A stretch of DNA of 41,891 nt from Alphaproteobacteria bacterium (GCA_022820945.1 JAJEEP010000120.1:1-41891), one strand, 5' to 3'; shown: positions 16,634 through 26,368, counted from the first letter of the stretch. Made by a program: numbers and translations. The notes: a model not told the origin generated them from the letters alone.

Positions 16634-18097
16634 ATGGTTGCGCGAGTCATTCCGGTCGATCCGTTCGATCTCGTGGTCTTCGGCGGCACGGGCGATCTGG
16701 CGCGGCGCAAGCTGCTGCCTGCGCTCTATCGCCGCCTGCTCGCCGGGCAGACGCAACCGGGTTCGAGAGTCATCGCCGTCGGCCGAAAGGCGCTCGACGC
16801 CGACGGCTATCGACGCATGGCCGAGGCGGCGCTCAAGGAGCATGCGGGTCCGGGCGCGCTCGACCCCGATCGGGCGGCGGCCTTCCTCGACATGCTCGAC
16901 TATGTGCGCGTCGATGCGGAGGGCGAGGGCGGCTGGTCTTCGCTCGCCGACCGGCTCGAGGGCTCGGAGCGCATGCGGGTCTTCTATCTCTCGGTAGTGC
17001 CGCATCTCTTCGGGCCGATCAGCGAGCGGGTTGCGCGGAGTGGCTGCCGCACGCCCGACACGCGGCTGGTGATCGAGAAGCCGCTCGGCCGCGATCTTCA
17101 GAGCGCGCAAGTGCTGAACCGCCGGCTCGCGACGCTGTTCAAGGAGCGCCAGATTTACCGGATCGACCACTATCTCGGGAAGGAGACGGTGCAGAACCTG
17201 ATGGCGCTGCGTTTCGCCAATGCGCTGTTCGAGCCGGTCTGGAACGCGCGCCACGTCGATCACGTGCAGATCACCGTCGCCGAGCGGGTCGGTGTCGGCG
17301 GCCGGGGCGCCTACTACGACAAGAACGGCGCGCTGCGGGACATGATGCAGAACCATCTGCTGCAGCTGCTCTGCCTCATCGCCATGGAGCCGCCGGCTCA
17401 TTTCGAGCCGGACGCGCTGCGCGACGAGAAGCTCAAGGTGCTGCGCAGCCTGAAGCCGCTGGAGGGGCTCGGCGACGTGGTGCGCGGCCAGTATCTCGGC
17501 GCGAGCGGCGAGGCGGGCTACCTGGAAGACGCGGAGAACCCCGGATCGCGCACGGAGAGCTTCGTGGCAATCAAGGCGGAGATCGCCAACTGGCGCTGGA
17601 ACGGGGCGCCGTTCTATCTGCGCACCGGCAAGCGGCTGCGGACGCGGATGTCGGAGATCGCCGTCGTCTTCAAGGACGCCCCGCATTCGATCTTCCCCGG
17701 CAGCGCGGGCAGCACGCATCCCAACGTGCTGGCGATCAGGCTACAGCCCGACGAGGGGATCACGCTGAATCTGACGATCAAGGAGCCCGGCCCCGGCGGC
17801 ATGCGGCTCTGCGAGGTGCCGCTCGACATGACCTTTGCCGAGACCCTGGGCGCCGAGGGGCTCCGCATGCCGGACGCCTACGAGCGGCTGGTGATGGACG
17901 TGATCCGCGGCGACCAGACATTGTTCATGCGCGGCGACGAGGTCGAGGCGGCGTGGCGCTGGATCGATCCGATCATCGCGGCGGCGGAGTCCGCGCCCGC
18001 CCGGCCGCAACCCTATGACAGCTATTCGTCCGGCCCCGAGGATGCGCTGATGCTGATGCATCGCGACGGCCGGCGCTGGCGCGCGCTCGCGGCGTGA
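16634..18097 (+). CDS. zwf: Glucose-6-phosphate 1-dehydrogenase
   Basis: A 487-aa enzyme of typical length. The NADP-binding motif is VVFGGTGDLARRKLLPAL (14-31), and the substrate/active-site motif RIDHYLGKE is at 176-184, containing the catalytic His region. GGRGAYYDKNGALRDMMQNH is also characteristic. It oxidises glucose-6-phosphate to 6-phosphogluconolactone, producing NADPH or NADH. The ATG at 16634 is preceded by GGAGG about 10 nt upstream. An 85-bp gap separates it from the fructokinase, so it may share the operon or have its own promoter; no clear promoter is seen. Its last bases overlap the pgl start. Confidence 0.96.
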   Translation: MVARVIPVDPFDLVVFGGTGDLARRKLLPALYRRLLAGQTQPGSRVIAVGRKALDADGYRRMAEAALKEHAGPGALDPDRAAAFLDMLDYVRVDAEGEGGWSSLADRLEGSERMRVFYLSVVPHLFGPISERVARSGCRTPDTRLVIEKPLGRDLQSAQVLNRRLATLFKERQIYRIDHYLGKETVQNLMALRFANALFEPVWNARHVDHVQITVAERVGVGGRGAYYDKNGALRDMMQNHLLQLLCLIAMEPPAHFEPDALRDEKLKVLRSLKPLEGLGDVVRGQYLGASGEAGYLEDAENPGSRTESFVAIKAEIANWRWNGAPFYLRTGKRLRTRMSEIAVVFKDAPHSIFPGSAGSTHPNVLAIRLQPDEGITLNLTIKEPGPGGMRLCEVPLDMTFAETLGAEGLRMPDAYERLVMDVIRGDQTLFMRGDEVEAAWRWIDPIIAAAESAPARPQPYDSYSSGPEDALMLMHRDGRRWRALAA

Positions 18098-18747
18098 CGC
18101 GGATTGTCGAAGCTGCGGACCGGGATGCGCTGGCCGGTCTTCTCGCCGGCGAGGTCGCGGCGCTGCTGGAGGCGGCGATTCGAGGAACCGGCCGGGCCAC
18201 GCTGGCGGTGCCGGGCGGCACCACGCCTGCGGCGTTCCTGTCCGCACTCGGCGGCCATGCGCTCGACTGGGGAGCCGTTGCGGTGACGCTCACCGACGAG
18301 CGCTGCGTCCCCGCCGATCATCCGCGCTCGAACCGGCGCCTGCTCGACGAGACGTTGTTCGCCGGCCCGGCCCGCGCCGCTCGGTTCGTCGCTCTCGACG
18401 ACTTACAGGCGCTTTCGGCGCTCCTGCCGCTCGATACCTGCGTGCTGGGCATGGGGGAGGATCTGCACACCGCCTCGCTCTTCCCTGGCGCCGACCGCCT
18501 GGATGAGGCGCTCTCGGCGGACTGCGCCGCGCCGGCGCTCCGTTTGCGCGCTCCCTGTGCACCGGAGGAACGCATTACGCTCACCGCGCCGGTGCTGACC
18601 GGAGCCGGCCGGTGCTTCGTGCTGATCCACGGCGCCGAGAAGCGCGCGGCTCTGGGCCGGGCACAGGCCGCGGTTGGCCCAGCCGATGCCCCGGTCCGGC
18701 TGGTGCTCAACGGGCCGAACCCTGCCACCGTCTGCTGGGCGCCGTAA
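18094..18747 (+). CDS. pgl: 6-phosphogluconolactonase
   Basis: A 217-aa protein of the DevB/Pgl type. It starts at the GTG at 18094, whose bases overlap the zwf stop (GTGA). Landmarks are ATLAVPGGTTPAAFLSAL, VTLTDERCVPADHPRSNRRL and LGMGEDLHTASLFPG; the last is usually GMGxDGHTASLFPG, here with E-D-L in place of the D-G pair. It hydrolyses 6-phosphogluconolactone to 6-phosphogluconate, linking zwf to edd. The four-base overlap implies translational coupling with zwf. Confidence 0.93.
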   Translation: MTRIVEAADRDALAGLLAGEVAALLEAAIRGTGRATLAVPGGTTPAAFLSALGGHALDWGAVAVTLTDERCVPADHPRSNRRLLDETLFAGPARAARFVALDDLQALSALLPLDTCVLGMGEDLHTASLFPGADRLDEALSADCAAPALRLRAPCAPEERITLTAPVLTGAGRCFVLIHGAEKRAALGRAQAAVGPADAPVRLVLNGPNPATVCWAP

Positions 18748-18768
18748 GGCAACGATCGGGAGAGCCCG

Positions 18769-20583
18769 ATGCCACTGAACGATACCGTGCACCAGGTGAC
18801 CGAGCGGATCCGCGCGCGGAGCCGCTCCTCCCGCACCGCCTATCTCGAGCGCATGGCCAGGGTCGCCGATGCGGGGCCCGCGCGCGCGCATCTCTCCTGC
18901 GGCAACCTCGCCCACGCCTTCGCCGCGAGCCCCGACGCCGACAAGGCGCGCCAGGCCGAGGGCAGTGCCGGCAACATCGGCATCGTCACCGCCTACAACG
19001 ACATGCTCTCGGCCCACCAGCCGTTCGAAGGCTTCCCCGCGCTGATCCGCGACGCGGCCCGGCAGGCAGGCGGCACCGCCCAGGTCGCCGGCGGCGTGCC
19101 GGCGATGTGCGACGGCGTGACCCAGGGCCAGCCGGGCATGGAGCTCTCGCTCTTCAGCCGCGACGTGATCGCACTCGCGGCCGGCGTGGCGCTCTCGCAC
19201 AACTGCTTCGACGCCGCGATCTTCCTCGGCGTCTGCGACAAGATCGTCCCCGGCCTCGTGATCGCGGCAGCCACCTTCGGCCATATCCCGGCGATCTTCG
19301 CGCCGGCGGGACCCATGACATCGGGCCTGCCCAACGACGAGAAGGCCGCCGTGCGCCAGCGCTTCGCCCGCGGCGAGATCGGCCGGGACGAGCTGATGGC
19401 CGCCGAGATGGCGTCCTATCACGGCCCGGGCACCTGCACGTTCTACGGCACGGCGAACTCGAACCAGATGCTGATGGAGTTCATGGGCCTGCACCTGCCG
19501 GGCGCGAGCTTCGTCAATCCCGGCACGCCGCTGCGCGAGGCGCTCACGCAAGCGGCGGCCCGGCGGGCGCTGGAAATCACCGCAAACGGGAATTCCTACA
19601 CGCCAGCGAGCGCGGTGCTCGACGAGCGCGCCTTCGTCAACGGCATGGTCGGCCTGCACGCCACGGGTGGGTCGACCAACCTGACCCTGCACCTCGTCGC
19701 GATGGCCCGTGCCGCGGGCGTGCTGATCGACTGGGCCGACATGGCGGCGCTTTCCGCCGTCACGCCGCTGATGGCGCGGGTCTATCCCAACGGGCTGGCC
19801 GACGTGAACCACTTCCACGCAGCCGGCGGGCTCGGCTTCATGATCGGCGAGCTGCTGGAGGCCGGGCTGCTGCACGGCGACGTCCGCACCGTCGCGGGCG
19901 ACGGACTGGCCCGCTACACCATGGAGCCGGTGCTTGGCGACGACGGTCTCTCCTGGCGCGAGGGCACGCGCGCGAGCCTGAACGAGAGGATCCTGCGCCC
20001 CGCAGCGGACCCGTTCCAAGGCACCGGCGGGCTCACCGTGCTGAGCGGCAATCTCGGCCAGGCGGTGATCAAGACCTCGGCGGTCAAGCCCGAGCGCCAC
20101 GTCATCGAGGCCCCGGCCCTCGTGTTTCACGATCAGGAAGAGATCAAGGCCGTGTTCCTCGATGGGGCGCTGGAGCGCGACTTCGTCTGCGTGCTCCGCT
20201 TCCAGGGCCCACAGGCCAACGGCATGCCCGAGCTGCACGCGCTAACACCGGTTCTCGGCAGCCTGCAGGACCGCGGTTTTCGCGTGGCGCTGGTCACCGA
20301 CGGGCGCATGTCCGGCGCGTCGGGCAAGGTGCCCGCGGCAATCCACGTCACGCCCGAGGCCGCGGCGGGCGGGGCGATCGCGCGGGTGCGCGACGGCGAC
20401 GTGCTCCGGCTCGACGCCGAGGCGGGCCGGCTCGACGTGCTCGGCGATCCGGCGGAGTTCGCCGCGCGCGCGCCGGCAGAGGCCGATCTCTCCGCCAATG
20501 CCCACGGCATCGGGCGCGAGCTCTTCGGCGCCTTCCGCAGCAACGTCGGCCCCGCGGAAACGGGTGCCGCGGTCGTAGTCTGA
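18769..20583 (+). CDS. edd: Phosphogluconate dehydratase (Entner-Doudoroff)
   Basis: A 604-aa member of the IlvD/Edd family at full length. The three iron-sulfur cysteines are in place: C114 ([10 protein letters not shown]), C156 (GVCDKI) and C223 (GTCTFYG). [16 protein letters not shown] (75-90) and [20 protein letters not shown] near the C-terminus are Edd hallmarks. It dehydrates 6-phosphogluconate to KDPG. GGGAG precedes the ATG at 18769. KDPG aldolase (eda), often adjacent, is not found in the following sequence. Confidence 0.96.
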   Translation: MPLNDTVHQVTERIRARSRSSRTAYLERMARVADAGPARAHLSCGNLAHAFAASPDADKARQAEGSAGNIGIVTAYNDMLSAHQPFEGFPALIRDAARQAGGTAQVAGGVPAMCDGVTQGQPGMELSLFSRDVIALAAGVALSHNCFDAAIFLGVCDKIVPGLVIAAATFGHIPAIFAPAGPMTSGLPNDEKAAVRQRFARGEIGRDELMAAEMASYHGPGTCTFYGTANSNQMLMEFMGLHLPGASFVNPGTPLREALTQAAARRALEITANGNSYTPASAVLDERAFVNGMVGLHATGGSTNLTLHLVAMARAAGVLIDWADMAALSAVTPLMARVYPNGLADVNHFHAAGGLGFMIGELLEAGLLHGDVRTVAGDGLARYTMEPVLGDDGLSWREGTRASLNERILRPAADPFQGTGGLTVLSGNLGQAVIKTSAVKPERHVIEAPALVFHDQEEIKAVFLDGALERDFVCVLRFQGPQANGMPELHALTPVLGSLQDRGFRVALVTDGRMSGASGKVPAAIHVTPEAAAGGAIARVRDGDVLRLDAEAGRLDVLGDPAEFAARAPAEADLSANAHGIGRELFGAFRSNVGPAETGAAVVV

Positions 20584-20694
20584 GGGATCATGACCCCGCT
20601 CGACGCTGTAGTGCTCCATGCGCTCCCCGCGCTTGACCGGCACATGGCGCAGGCGTAACCCATCGCCGGCAAGAGGCGGAACCTGGGAACATCG

Positions 20695-21855
20695 ATGAAC
20701 GAGCCGCAACAACCCCTCGCGGGGAGCGACGAGAAAGGCGCCTTCCGCTTCTACGACAACCGCCAGAAGTACCTGATGTTCGTCAACACCTGCAGCGAGA
20801 AGTGGGTGGTCTCCGAGCGCGCCGGCATGGAGCTCGGCCTGGTTCACCCGCGCCCGCCGGCGCTCCGCGTGTTCGACGCCGGCATGGGCGACGGCACCGT
20901 GCTCACCGGCGTCATGCGGAACATGCACCGGCGCTTCCCGACAATGCCGTTCTACGTCGTCGGCAAGGAGATCTCGGTCGAGGACGTGCGCCTCGGCCTC
21001 GAGAAGATGCCGGACCGGCTGTTCGAGCATCCGGCGACCGTGCTGGCGGTCACCAACATGCACTACTCGGAGGCGCCCTCGCTGCAGCCCCGCTCCATGC
21101 AGGCGGCGTCCACGCTGAACTGGATGGAGATCCCCCTCTCGGGCAACACCTCCCACGAGTTTCACGAGCAGATCGCGGCGCTCCAGCCGACGCTGGCCGA
21201 CACCTGGCGCGTCCGCCCGAGCCCCAAGACCGGCAACCCCCTCTACGTCCGGGCGTCGGTGCTGGTGCTCTACCGCGAGGACCACAAGTTCCTGCTCGAC
21301 CCCGTGATCCCGCGCCCCGGCCGGGCCAGCGACGGCTACGACCTGGTCATCGCCTCCCAGCCCTACCGGGCGCGGATGCCGGCCGCCTTCAAGGTGCAGA
21401 AGGTGCTGGCCCCGCTGTCCCGCAGCCTCGCGCCGGGCGGCAGGCTGCTCTGCATCCAGTCCCACGGCGGCGATCCGGGGCTCGAGATCGTCCGCAAGAT
21501 CTGGCCGGACGAGCAGCCCTTCCAGACCGACCGCCACCTGCTGCTCAAGGCGCTCAAGGAGGAGATCGGCAAGAGCCGGCGCGATCTCAGGTACAACGCC
21601 TATTCCGACAAGCGCGCGATCTTCCGCTACGACATGCACACGCTGCCGACCGAGATCGAGGGCTCCAGCATCGGCACGTCGACGCTGTTCGCCGCCTGGA
21701 ACGCGGCGATCTACGTCGCCCAAATCGAGGACGCGCGGCTGGAGAGCGTGGTCGCCGACGGCTCCTACCTCGACGCCACGCGCGCGGTGCTCAGCGCCCA
21801 TGGCGGGCTCTGGTTCTACGACGAATCCTTCGTGGTCTCGCGCCGCCGGGACTGA
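20695..21855 (+). CDS. Class I SAM-dependent methyltransferase-like protein, function unknown
   Basis: A 386-aa cytoplasmic protein. Its clearest feature is a SAM-binding motif [15 protein letters not shown] (57-70). A later [15 protein letters not shown] resembles motif IV, and [15 protein letters not shown] resembles the strand before motif VI. The N-terminal [20 protein letters not shown] and the C-terminal part ([20 protein letters not shown]) are not known to me. The 111-bp gap from edd and a weak Shine-Dalgarno leave its link to the operon open. A G/C hairpin follows at 21860-21880. I do not assign a substrate. Confidence 0.72.
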   Translation: MNEPQQPLAGSDEKGAFRFYDNRQKYLMFVNTCSEKWVVSERAGMELGLVHPRPPALRVFDAGMGDGTVLTGVMRNMHRRFPTMPFYVVGKEISVEDVRLGLEKMPDRLFEHPATVLAVTNMHYSEAPSLQPRSMQAASTLNWMEIPLSGNTSHEFHEQIAALQPTLADTWRVRPSPKTGNPLYVRASVLVLYREDHKFLLDPVIPRPGRASDGYDLVIASQPYRARMPAAFKVQKVLAPLSRSLAPGGRLLCIQSHGGDPGLEIVRKIWPDEQPFQTDRHLLLKALKEEIGKSRRDLRYNAYSDKRAIFRYDMHTLPTEIEGSSIGTSTLFAAWNAAIYVAQIEDARLESVVADGSYLDATRAVLSAHGGLWFYDESFVVSRRRD

Positions 21856-21859
21856 AAAC

Positions 21860-21880
21860 GCCGGCAGCGGTGCCGCCGGC
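21860..21880 (+). terminator. Possible terminator hairpin after the methyltransferase-like gene
   Basis: GCCGGC at 21860-21865 and at 21875-21880 can pair, as can the inner CGGCA/TGCCG around GCGG. It lies 5 bp after the stop codon. There is no T tract, so support is moderate. Confidence 0.35.
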
Positions 21881-21983
21881 TCACGTTCCGCCCGTGGCGA
21901 AATCGTCGACGGGCGGCCCGTAGAACTCGAAGTCCGCGGCATCGAGGTCGCTCACGCTCGTTTCGGCAAGGGGGCGGGTCGTC

Positions 21984-23180
21984 CTACGGGTTGGAGACCG
22001 GGGCTTCGTCGATGCGGGGCCGGGTCAGCACCGGCCAGTAGGCCGCGCAGAAGAGCGCGAAGCCGCCGGACCAGAGCACGGTAGACGCGGCAAAGGCGTG
22101 AGGCTCGGCCGCCCCACCGGCCAGCGGGCCGAAGACCCGCAGCGCCGCGCCGAGATGCACCGACGCGTAGACCGTCACCTCCACGGGCCCGGCGGCGAGC
22201 GCCCGTCCGGTGTGGCCGAGCGCGCTCCGCGTCATCATCGCGAGCATGAGCCCGCCGATGGCGCCCGCGCCCAGCGCATGAAAGGCCGCCGCCTGCGGCA
22301 CGTCCGCATCGGCGAGCCACAGTGCGCGGAGTACCAGCGCCGCCGGCAGCCAGGCGTAGGAGAGCGGCAGCACCCAGAGCAGCGGCTCGCCCCGCGTCGC
22401 CGCCGGGTCCCAGAGCCAGAGCCGCACGACGTGGGCCACGGCACCGATCGCTGCGACGGCCACAAGCCACGGGCCGCCCGGCAGCCAGGGCGCCAGCGGG
22501 CCGGCCACCAGCAGCACCGCGAGCGCGCCGAAGGCCACGCACTCCACGTAGACGTTCCGGCGAGGCCGCGCCTCCGGCACCGCGTTGGCGGTGAACGCCG
22601 GGATCACCCGCCCCGCCATCAGCGCGATCAGCAGCGCGAAGAGATCGAGAGCCAGCAGCGCGCCGCCGTGCGCGCGCGCGAGCGCGATCGGGCCTGCGTG
22701 GTCCAGGTGGAACAGCAGGTTGGTCGCGCCGAGCAGCGCCGGCACCGCCGCCACCGGCAGGTTCCGCCAGTTCCGCGCCCGCACCACCGGGAGCGCGACG
22801 GCGAGCGCGACGCAGGGGAGGAACAGGCAATCGACCACGATGGCCGGAACCGCCGGCCCCGTCGCCACCAGCACCCGGCCTGCGACCCAGAGCCCCGCCA
22901 GCGCCGCGAGCCGCCAGCCGGCTGGCGTGGCGAGGCCGGTCCAGGCCCGTGCCGCCGTCAGCAGGAAGCCCGTCAGCACCGCCGCGGCGAAGCCGAAGAC
23001 CATCTCGTGCGCGTGCCACGCCCCGCCCGCGAGATAGGGTTCGGCCGGCCACACGTCCCCCGGCGCGAAGTGCCAGATCGGCACCCCCACCGCCGCAAAC
23101 CCGCCTGCCAGCAGGTAGAACGGCCGAAAGCCTATGGTGAGAAGGGCCACCGACCGCCCCTGCGTACGCACATCAGTCAT
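21984..23180 (-). CDS. nnrS: NnrS family heme/copper-type membrane protein
   Basis: About 398 aa from the ATG at 23180; an in-frame GTG at 23189 would add three residues, and neither has a clear Shine-Dalgarno. Roughly 12 hydrophobic segments span the protein. Family marks are LTIGFRPFYLLAGGFA near the N-terminus, the histidine-rich AGGAWHAHEMVFGFAAAV, LLFHLDHAG, and HALGAGAIGGLMLAMMTRSA followed by LGHTGR. NnrS proteins sit in the inner membrane and protect against nitric-oxide stress during denitrification. No nitrite or NO reductase genes are nearby. The gene runs convergent to the methyltransferase-like gene and divergent from the restriction-modification gene. Confidence 0.9.
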   Translation of the reverse strand: MTDVRTQGRSVALLTIGFRPFYLLAGGFAAVGVPIWHFAPGDVWPAEPYLAGGAWHAHEMVFGFAAAVLTGFLLTAARAWTGLATPAGWRLAALAGLWVAGRVLVATGPAVPAIVVDCLFLPCVALAVALPVVRARNWRNLPVAAVPALLGATNLLFHLDHAGPIALARAHGGALLALDLFALLIALMAGRVIPAFTANAVPEARPRRNVYVECVAFGALAVLLVAGPLAPWLPGGPWLVAVAAIGAVAHVVRLWLWDPAATRGEPLLWVLPLSYAWLPAALVLRALWLADADVPQAAAFHALGAGAIGGLMLAMMTRSALGHTGRALAAGPVEVTVYASVHLGAALRVFGPLAGGAAEPHAFAASTVLWSGGFALFCAAYWPVLTRPRIDEAPVSNP

Positions 23181-23259
23181 CTGCGCCACATAGGGTGCCG
23201 GCTACCGGCGGGTCAATGCGGCATAATGGTGGGCGTGGCCCGATTCGGCGGAGACAAAC

Positions 23260-26200
23260 GTGTTAACTCCCGAAGAACTCGACAAGCTGGTCTTGGAGCT
23301 CGCCTCGCGACCCGGCCACGAGAAAGTCCGTGTGCTGGTTCATCGACTTCTGGTCGATGGCCTCGGCGCCGAGAGCCCGGACATCGACTTCGAGAAGCCG
23401 GTGCCCGAGGTCCGGGGGCGGATCGATGCCCTGCTCGGCCGCACCGTACTCGAGTTCAAGACCGATCTGCGGCGCGAGGGCGGGGACGCCGAGAAGGGGC
23501 TAACGCGGTACCTGACGGACCGCGAAAGTCAAACCGGTGAAAAGTATGTCGGCATCGCCACCGACGGCGCCGACTTTTTCGCCTTCTTTCTGAGAGATGG
23601 CCACGTCGAGAAAGTAAACGAGCACCATACGAACCCGGAAGTACCTCGTGAGCTGCTGATTTGGTTGCAGAGTGTTGTCGCGACCGGCGACAGCTTGGTA
23701 CCCGACCCGCACACGACCACGCGCGAGTTTGGGCGTGAAAGCTTGGCAGCGCGCCGCGCCCTCGATACCCTCAGTGTGCTGTGGAAGCAAATTGGAAAAA
23801 CTCCCGAGGCACGGCTTAAGCGCGCTCTTTGGGATCGGCTTCTTGGCCTTGCCTACGGCGCCGATGTCGGCGACGACCGACTATTTCTCCAGCACACCTA
23901 TCTTGTCATCGTCGCAAAAGCGATGGCTTGGAATGCGATAATCGAAGTTCCGCCGGAGGATGCGGCCTCTCTTCTTTACGGCTCCGCATTCACCGATCTT
24001 GGAATTACCGGCCAAAGCGAGCCCGATTTCTTCGATTGGGTCCTTGACTCCCCTGAGAGCGCTGACGTGGTTATGCGAATTGCGGAACAGGTAGCACGCT
24101 TTCGCCTACATGACATCCAGGTCGACATCCTGAAGGCGCTGTACGAGAGCTTGATCGACCCGGAGACCCGGCACGATTTGGGCGAGTACTACACGCCGGA
24201 TTGGCTGGCCGCTCGCGTGATAGCTGCTGTCGTGGATAGGCCATTAGAACAGAGAGTTATGGATCCGGCCTGCGGTTCGGGAACCTTCGTGTTTCACGCG
24301 GTACGGGCCGTGCTTAACGCTGCCCGCGCCTCTGGCCTTTCGGAGGCCGAGGCAACGCGGCGCGCGACCGCAAATATCGCGGGAATCGACATTCATCCCG
24401 TCGCCGTCATCATAGCCCGTGTGACCTACTTGCTAGCGCTGCTACCGGCGCTACGCGCACAGCATCCGGGCAGTGTAACCGTGCCCGTTTATCTTGGCGA
24501 TGCGCTGCAATGGAATCTGGCGCGGGTCGCCGAGCAGGGGCAACAGCCCGACATGCTCGCAGCCGATGACACGCTGGAGATCTTCGTTCCACCTGTCGAG
24601 GTTACCGAGCCTACCCCGCAGCGTCTCGCTGCGGCGATGCTCCGATTCCCCGCGACTGTTGCATCTAACGCGGAGCTCTTCGACCGCGTATTGAACACCA
24701 TGATTGACTTGGCCGGACGGTCGGAGCCGGGTGCCACTTTCGTGGCCTGGCTGGCCCGGGGAGATTTGGCGAGAGCAGAAGACCGTTGTATCCTCCGCGA
24801 CACCTACGAGGTCATGTACCGTCTTCAGAACGAAGGCCGTAATCACATTTGGGGCTATGTGGCACGCAATCTGGCCCGCCCCGTTTGGCTTTCAAGTGAG
24901 GCACAAAAGGCAGATGTTGTTGTCGGTAATCCGCCTTGGCTTGCCTTCCGACATATGAAGGGAGAGTTGCAAGAGAGGTATAGATCAGAAGCTACTGCTG
25001 CCCGAGTCTGGTGGTCCGGACGAGGTACTTCTGGCAACGACCTCTCCGCTTATTTCTACCTACGTGCGACAGCGCTTTATATGCGTCGAGAAGGCCGCAT
25101 TGCTCTGGTTATGCCTTATGCGGCCATGTCTCGTCGAGCTTACACTCCATTCCGCGACGGGGAAGTGGCGCGTCTCGGCTATACAGAGCGACGCCTGAAA
25201 TTTGCCGCCGCTTGGACATTTGGACCTGAGGTCCAGCCGTTGTTCCCAGTTCCCAGTTGCGTGTTGTTTGCCGAAGAGTACGACGGTGCCACGGTCGCGC
25301 CCTTGCCGGCTCAAGTAAGCGCGTTTTCTGGAACGTTGCCGCGGCGTGATGCGGACCAGTTAGAAGCGAATGCAAGTCTGACGGTAGCAACGACGGACTG
25401 GCCATCCGTAGCCGCTGAGCTGGATGAGTCGCCATATCGCCGTACTTTCCGGCAGGGCGCGATCTTAGTGCCGAGGCGCTTAATGCTTGTGGAACTTGTG
25501 TCAATGACAGACGTACTTCCATCAAATCCAGCTTTTCCATTAGTTCGCGGACGAGCGGGTAACAGAGACAAAGTTCCCTGGAAGACAATAGAGCCTCCGA
25601 GGGGTACAATAGAAAGGGAATTTATGCGCCCCGCATTATTGGGGCAATCCATTGCTCCATTTCGTACTTTGTCACCGCTACATGCCATCATTCCGTGGGA
25701 TTCGGAGCGACGTGAATTGATGGATTCAAATATGGCTGCAGCCCGAGGCTATCCAAGACTATCTCAATGGTTGGAGCGCACTGAATCGTTATGGCGCGAG
25801 CATGGTCGAGGCCGGCGCACTCTACTAAATCAATACGACTATTATCGCCAACTCTCGGGGCAGTTCCCCATCGCGCAAAATCGTGTCGTTTACTCAGCAT
25901 CTGGCACTGTACCCGCTGCATGCGTTGTATGCGACACGGGAGCAGTCGTTGAGCACAAGCTCTATTGGGCGAGCGTAGAAAGTGTCGATGAGGGCAGTTA
26001 CCTCTGTGGTATTCTGAATTCTGAGGCTGTGCGTTCTGGCGTATCAAGTTATCAATCACGAGGACAGTGGGGTCCGCGAGACTTTGACAAGTACGTCTTC
26101 AATCTGCCGATCCCGCGTTACGACAGCGCCAACGCTTTGCATCGCCGTCTAACTGAAGCAGCGCAAACGGCGGAGGATGTTGCGGGACTCGTTACTGTGG

Positions 26201-26307
26201 ATGAGGGGGCTTACTTCGTTAGCACACGAAAACGCATCCGTGCCGCCCTCAGCGAACACGGAATCACCGACACCCTGGAAAGCTTAGTGACTGAGCTTCT
26301 AACGTAA
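23260..26307 (+). CDS. Type IIG-like restriction-modification enzyme (PD-(D/E)xK nuclease + N6-adenine methyltransferase)
   Basis: A 1015-aa single-chain protein starting at the GTG at 23260 with GGAG six bases upstream. Residues ~50-70 (RGRIDALLGRTVLEFKTDL) fit a PD-(D/E)xK nuclease: D56, E65, K67. A helical region leads to LGEYYTPDWLA (307-317), then methyltransferase motif I DPACGSGTF (335-343) and motif IV NPPW (557-560), the N6-adenine type. The remaining ~450 residues should contain the target-recognition domain, and LPIPRY near the end is typical of these enzymes. It would both methylate and cut DNA at an unknown site; no partner gene is present. Base composition falls sharply inside the gene near 23520 (about 70% GC before, about 48% in a sampled later line). 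The stop lies two bases before a tRNA-like fragment. BREX PglX is larger and lacks this nuclease. Confidence 0.88.
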   Translation: MLTPEELDKLVLELASRPGHEKVRVLVHRLLVDGLGAESPDIDFEKPVPEVRGRIDALLGRTVLEFKTDLRREGGDAEKGLTRYLTDRESQTGEKYVGIATDGADFFAFFLRDGHVEKVNEHHTNPEVPRELLIWLQSVVATGDSLVPDPHTTTREFGRESLAARRALDTLSVLWKQIGKTPEARLKRALWDRLLGLAYGADVGDDRLFLQHTYLVIVAKAMAWNAIIEVPPEDAASLLYGSAFTDLGITGQSEPDFFDWVLDSPESADVVMRIAEQVARFRLHDIQVDILKALYESLIDPETRHDLGEYYTPDWLAARVIAAVVDRPLEQRVMDPACGSGTFVFHAVRAVLNAARASGLSEAEATRRATANIAGIDIHPVAVIIARVTYLLALLPALRAQHPGSVTVPVYLGDALQWNLARVAEQGQQPDMLAADDTLEIFVPPVEVTEPTPQRLAAAMLRFPATVASNAELFDRVLNTMIDLAGRSEPGATFVAWLARGDLARAEDRCILRDTYEVMYRLQNEGRNHIWGYVARNLARPVWLSSEAQKADVVVGNPPWLAFRHMKGELQERYRSEATAARVWWSGRGTSGNDLSAYFYLRATALYMRREGRIALVMPYAAMSRRAYTPFRDGEVARLGYTERRLKFAAAWTFGPEVQPLFPVPSCVLFAEEYDGATVAPLPAQVSAFSGTLPRRDADQLEANASLTVATTDWPSVAAELDESPYRRTFRQGAILVPRRLMLVELVSMTDVLPSNPAFPLVRGRAGNRDKVPWKTIEPPRGTIEREFMRPALLGQSIAPFRTLSPLHAIIPWDSERRELMDSNMAAARGYPRLSQWLERTESLWREHGRGRRTLLNQYDYYRQLSGQFPIAQNRVVYSASGTVPAACVVCDTGAVVEHKLYWASVESVDEGSYLCGILNSEAVRSGVSSYQSRGQWGPRDFDKYVFNLPIPRYDSANALHRRLTEAAQTAEDVAGLVTVDEGAYFVSTRKRIRAALSEHGITDTLESLVTELLT

Positions 26308-26308
26308 A

Positions 26309-26341
26309 GCCGCCCCGCTCCCTCAACTGAGCTACGGCCCC
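26309..26341 (-). pseudogene. Truncated tRNA-Ala-like 5' fragment (possible attachment-site scar)
   Basis: Read on the minus strand, the sequence starts GGGGCCGTAGCTCAGTTG and continues with GAGGGAGC. This reproduces the 7-nt 5' acceptor strand, the TA linker and a complete D-arm (GCTC...GAGC) of a tRNA-Ala-type gene. After about 33 nt the match is lost, and no anticodon arm can fold. The fragment begins two bases after the stop of the restriction-modification gene. Integrating elements often use tRNA genes as attachment sites and leave such partial copies. No integrase is in the window. Confidence 0.6.
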
Positions 26342-26368
26342 GACGCGGTGCCCACAACCACCCGCGAC

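Noticed and set aside
20590..20658. Short plus-strand frame after edd (22 aa)
   Set aside because: I wondered about an eda remnant, but the residues show no resemblance to KDPG aldolase and the length is not informative.
21881..21955. 24-aa minus-strand frame after nnrS (acidic, GTG start)
   Set aside because: It has no Shine-Dalgarno and no recognisable family. A small protein or the tail of a decayed gene is possible but unsupported.
23260..26307. BREX PglX as identity of the methyltransferase gene
   Set aside because: No other BREX genes are present, the protein is shorter than usual PglX, and it has its own PD-(D/E)xK motif.
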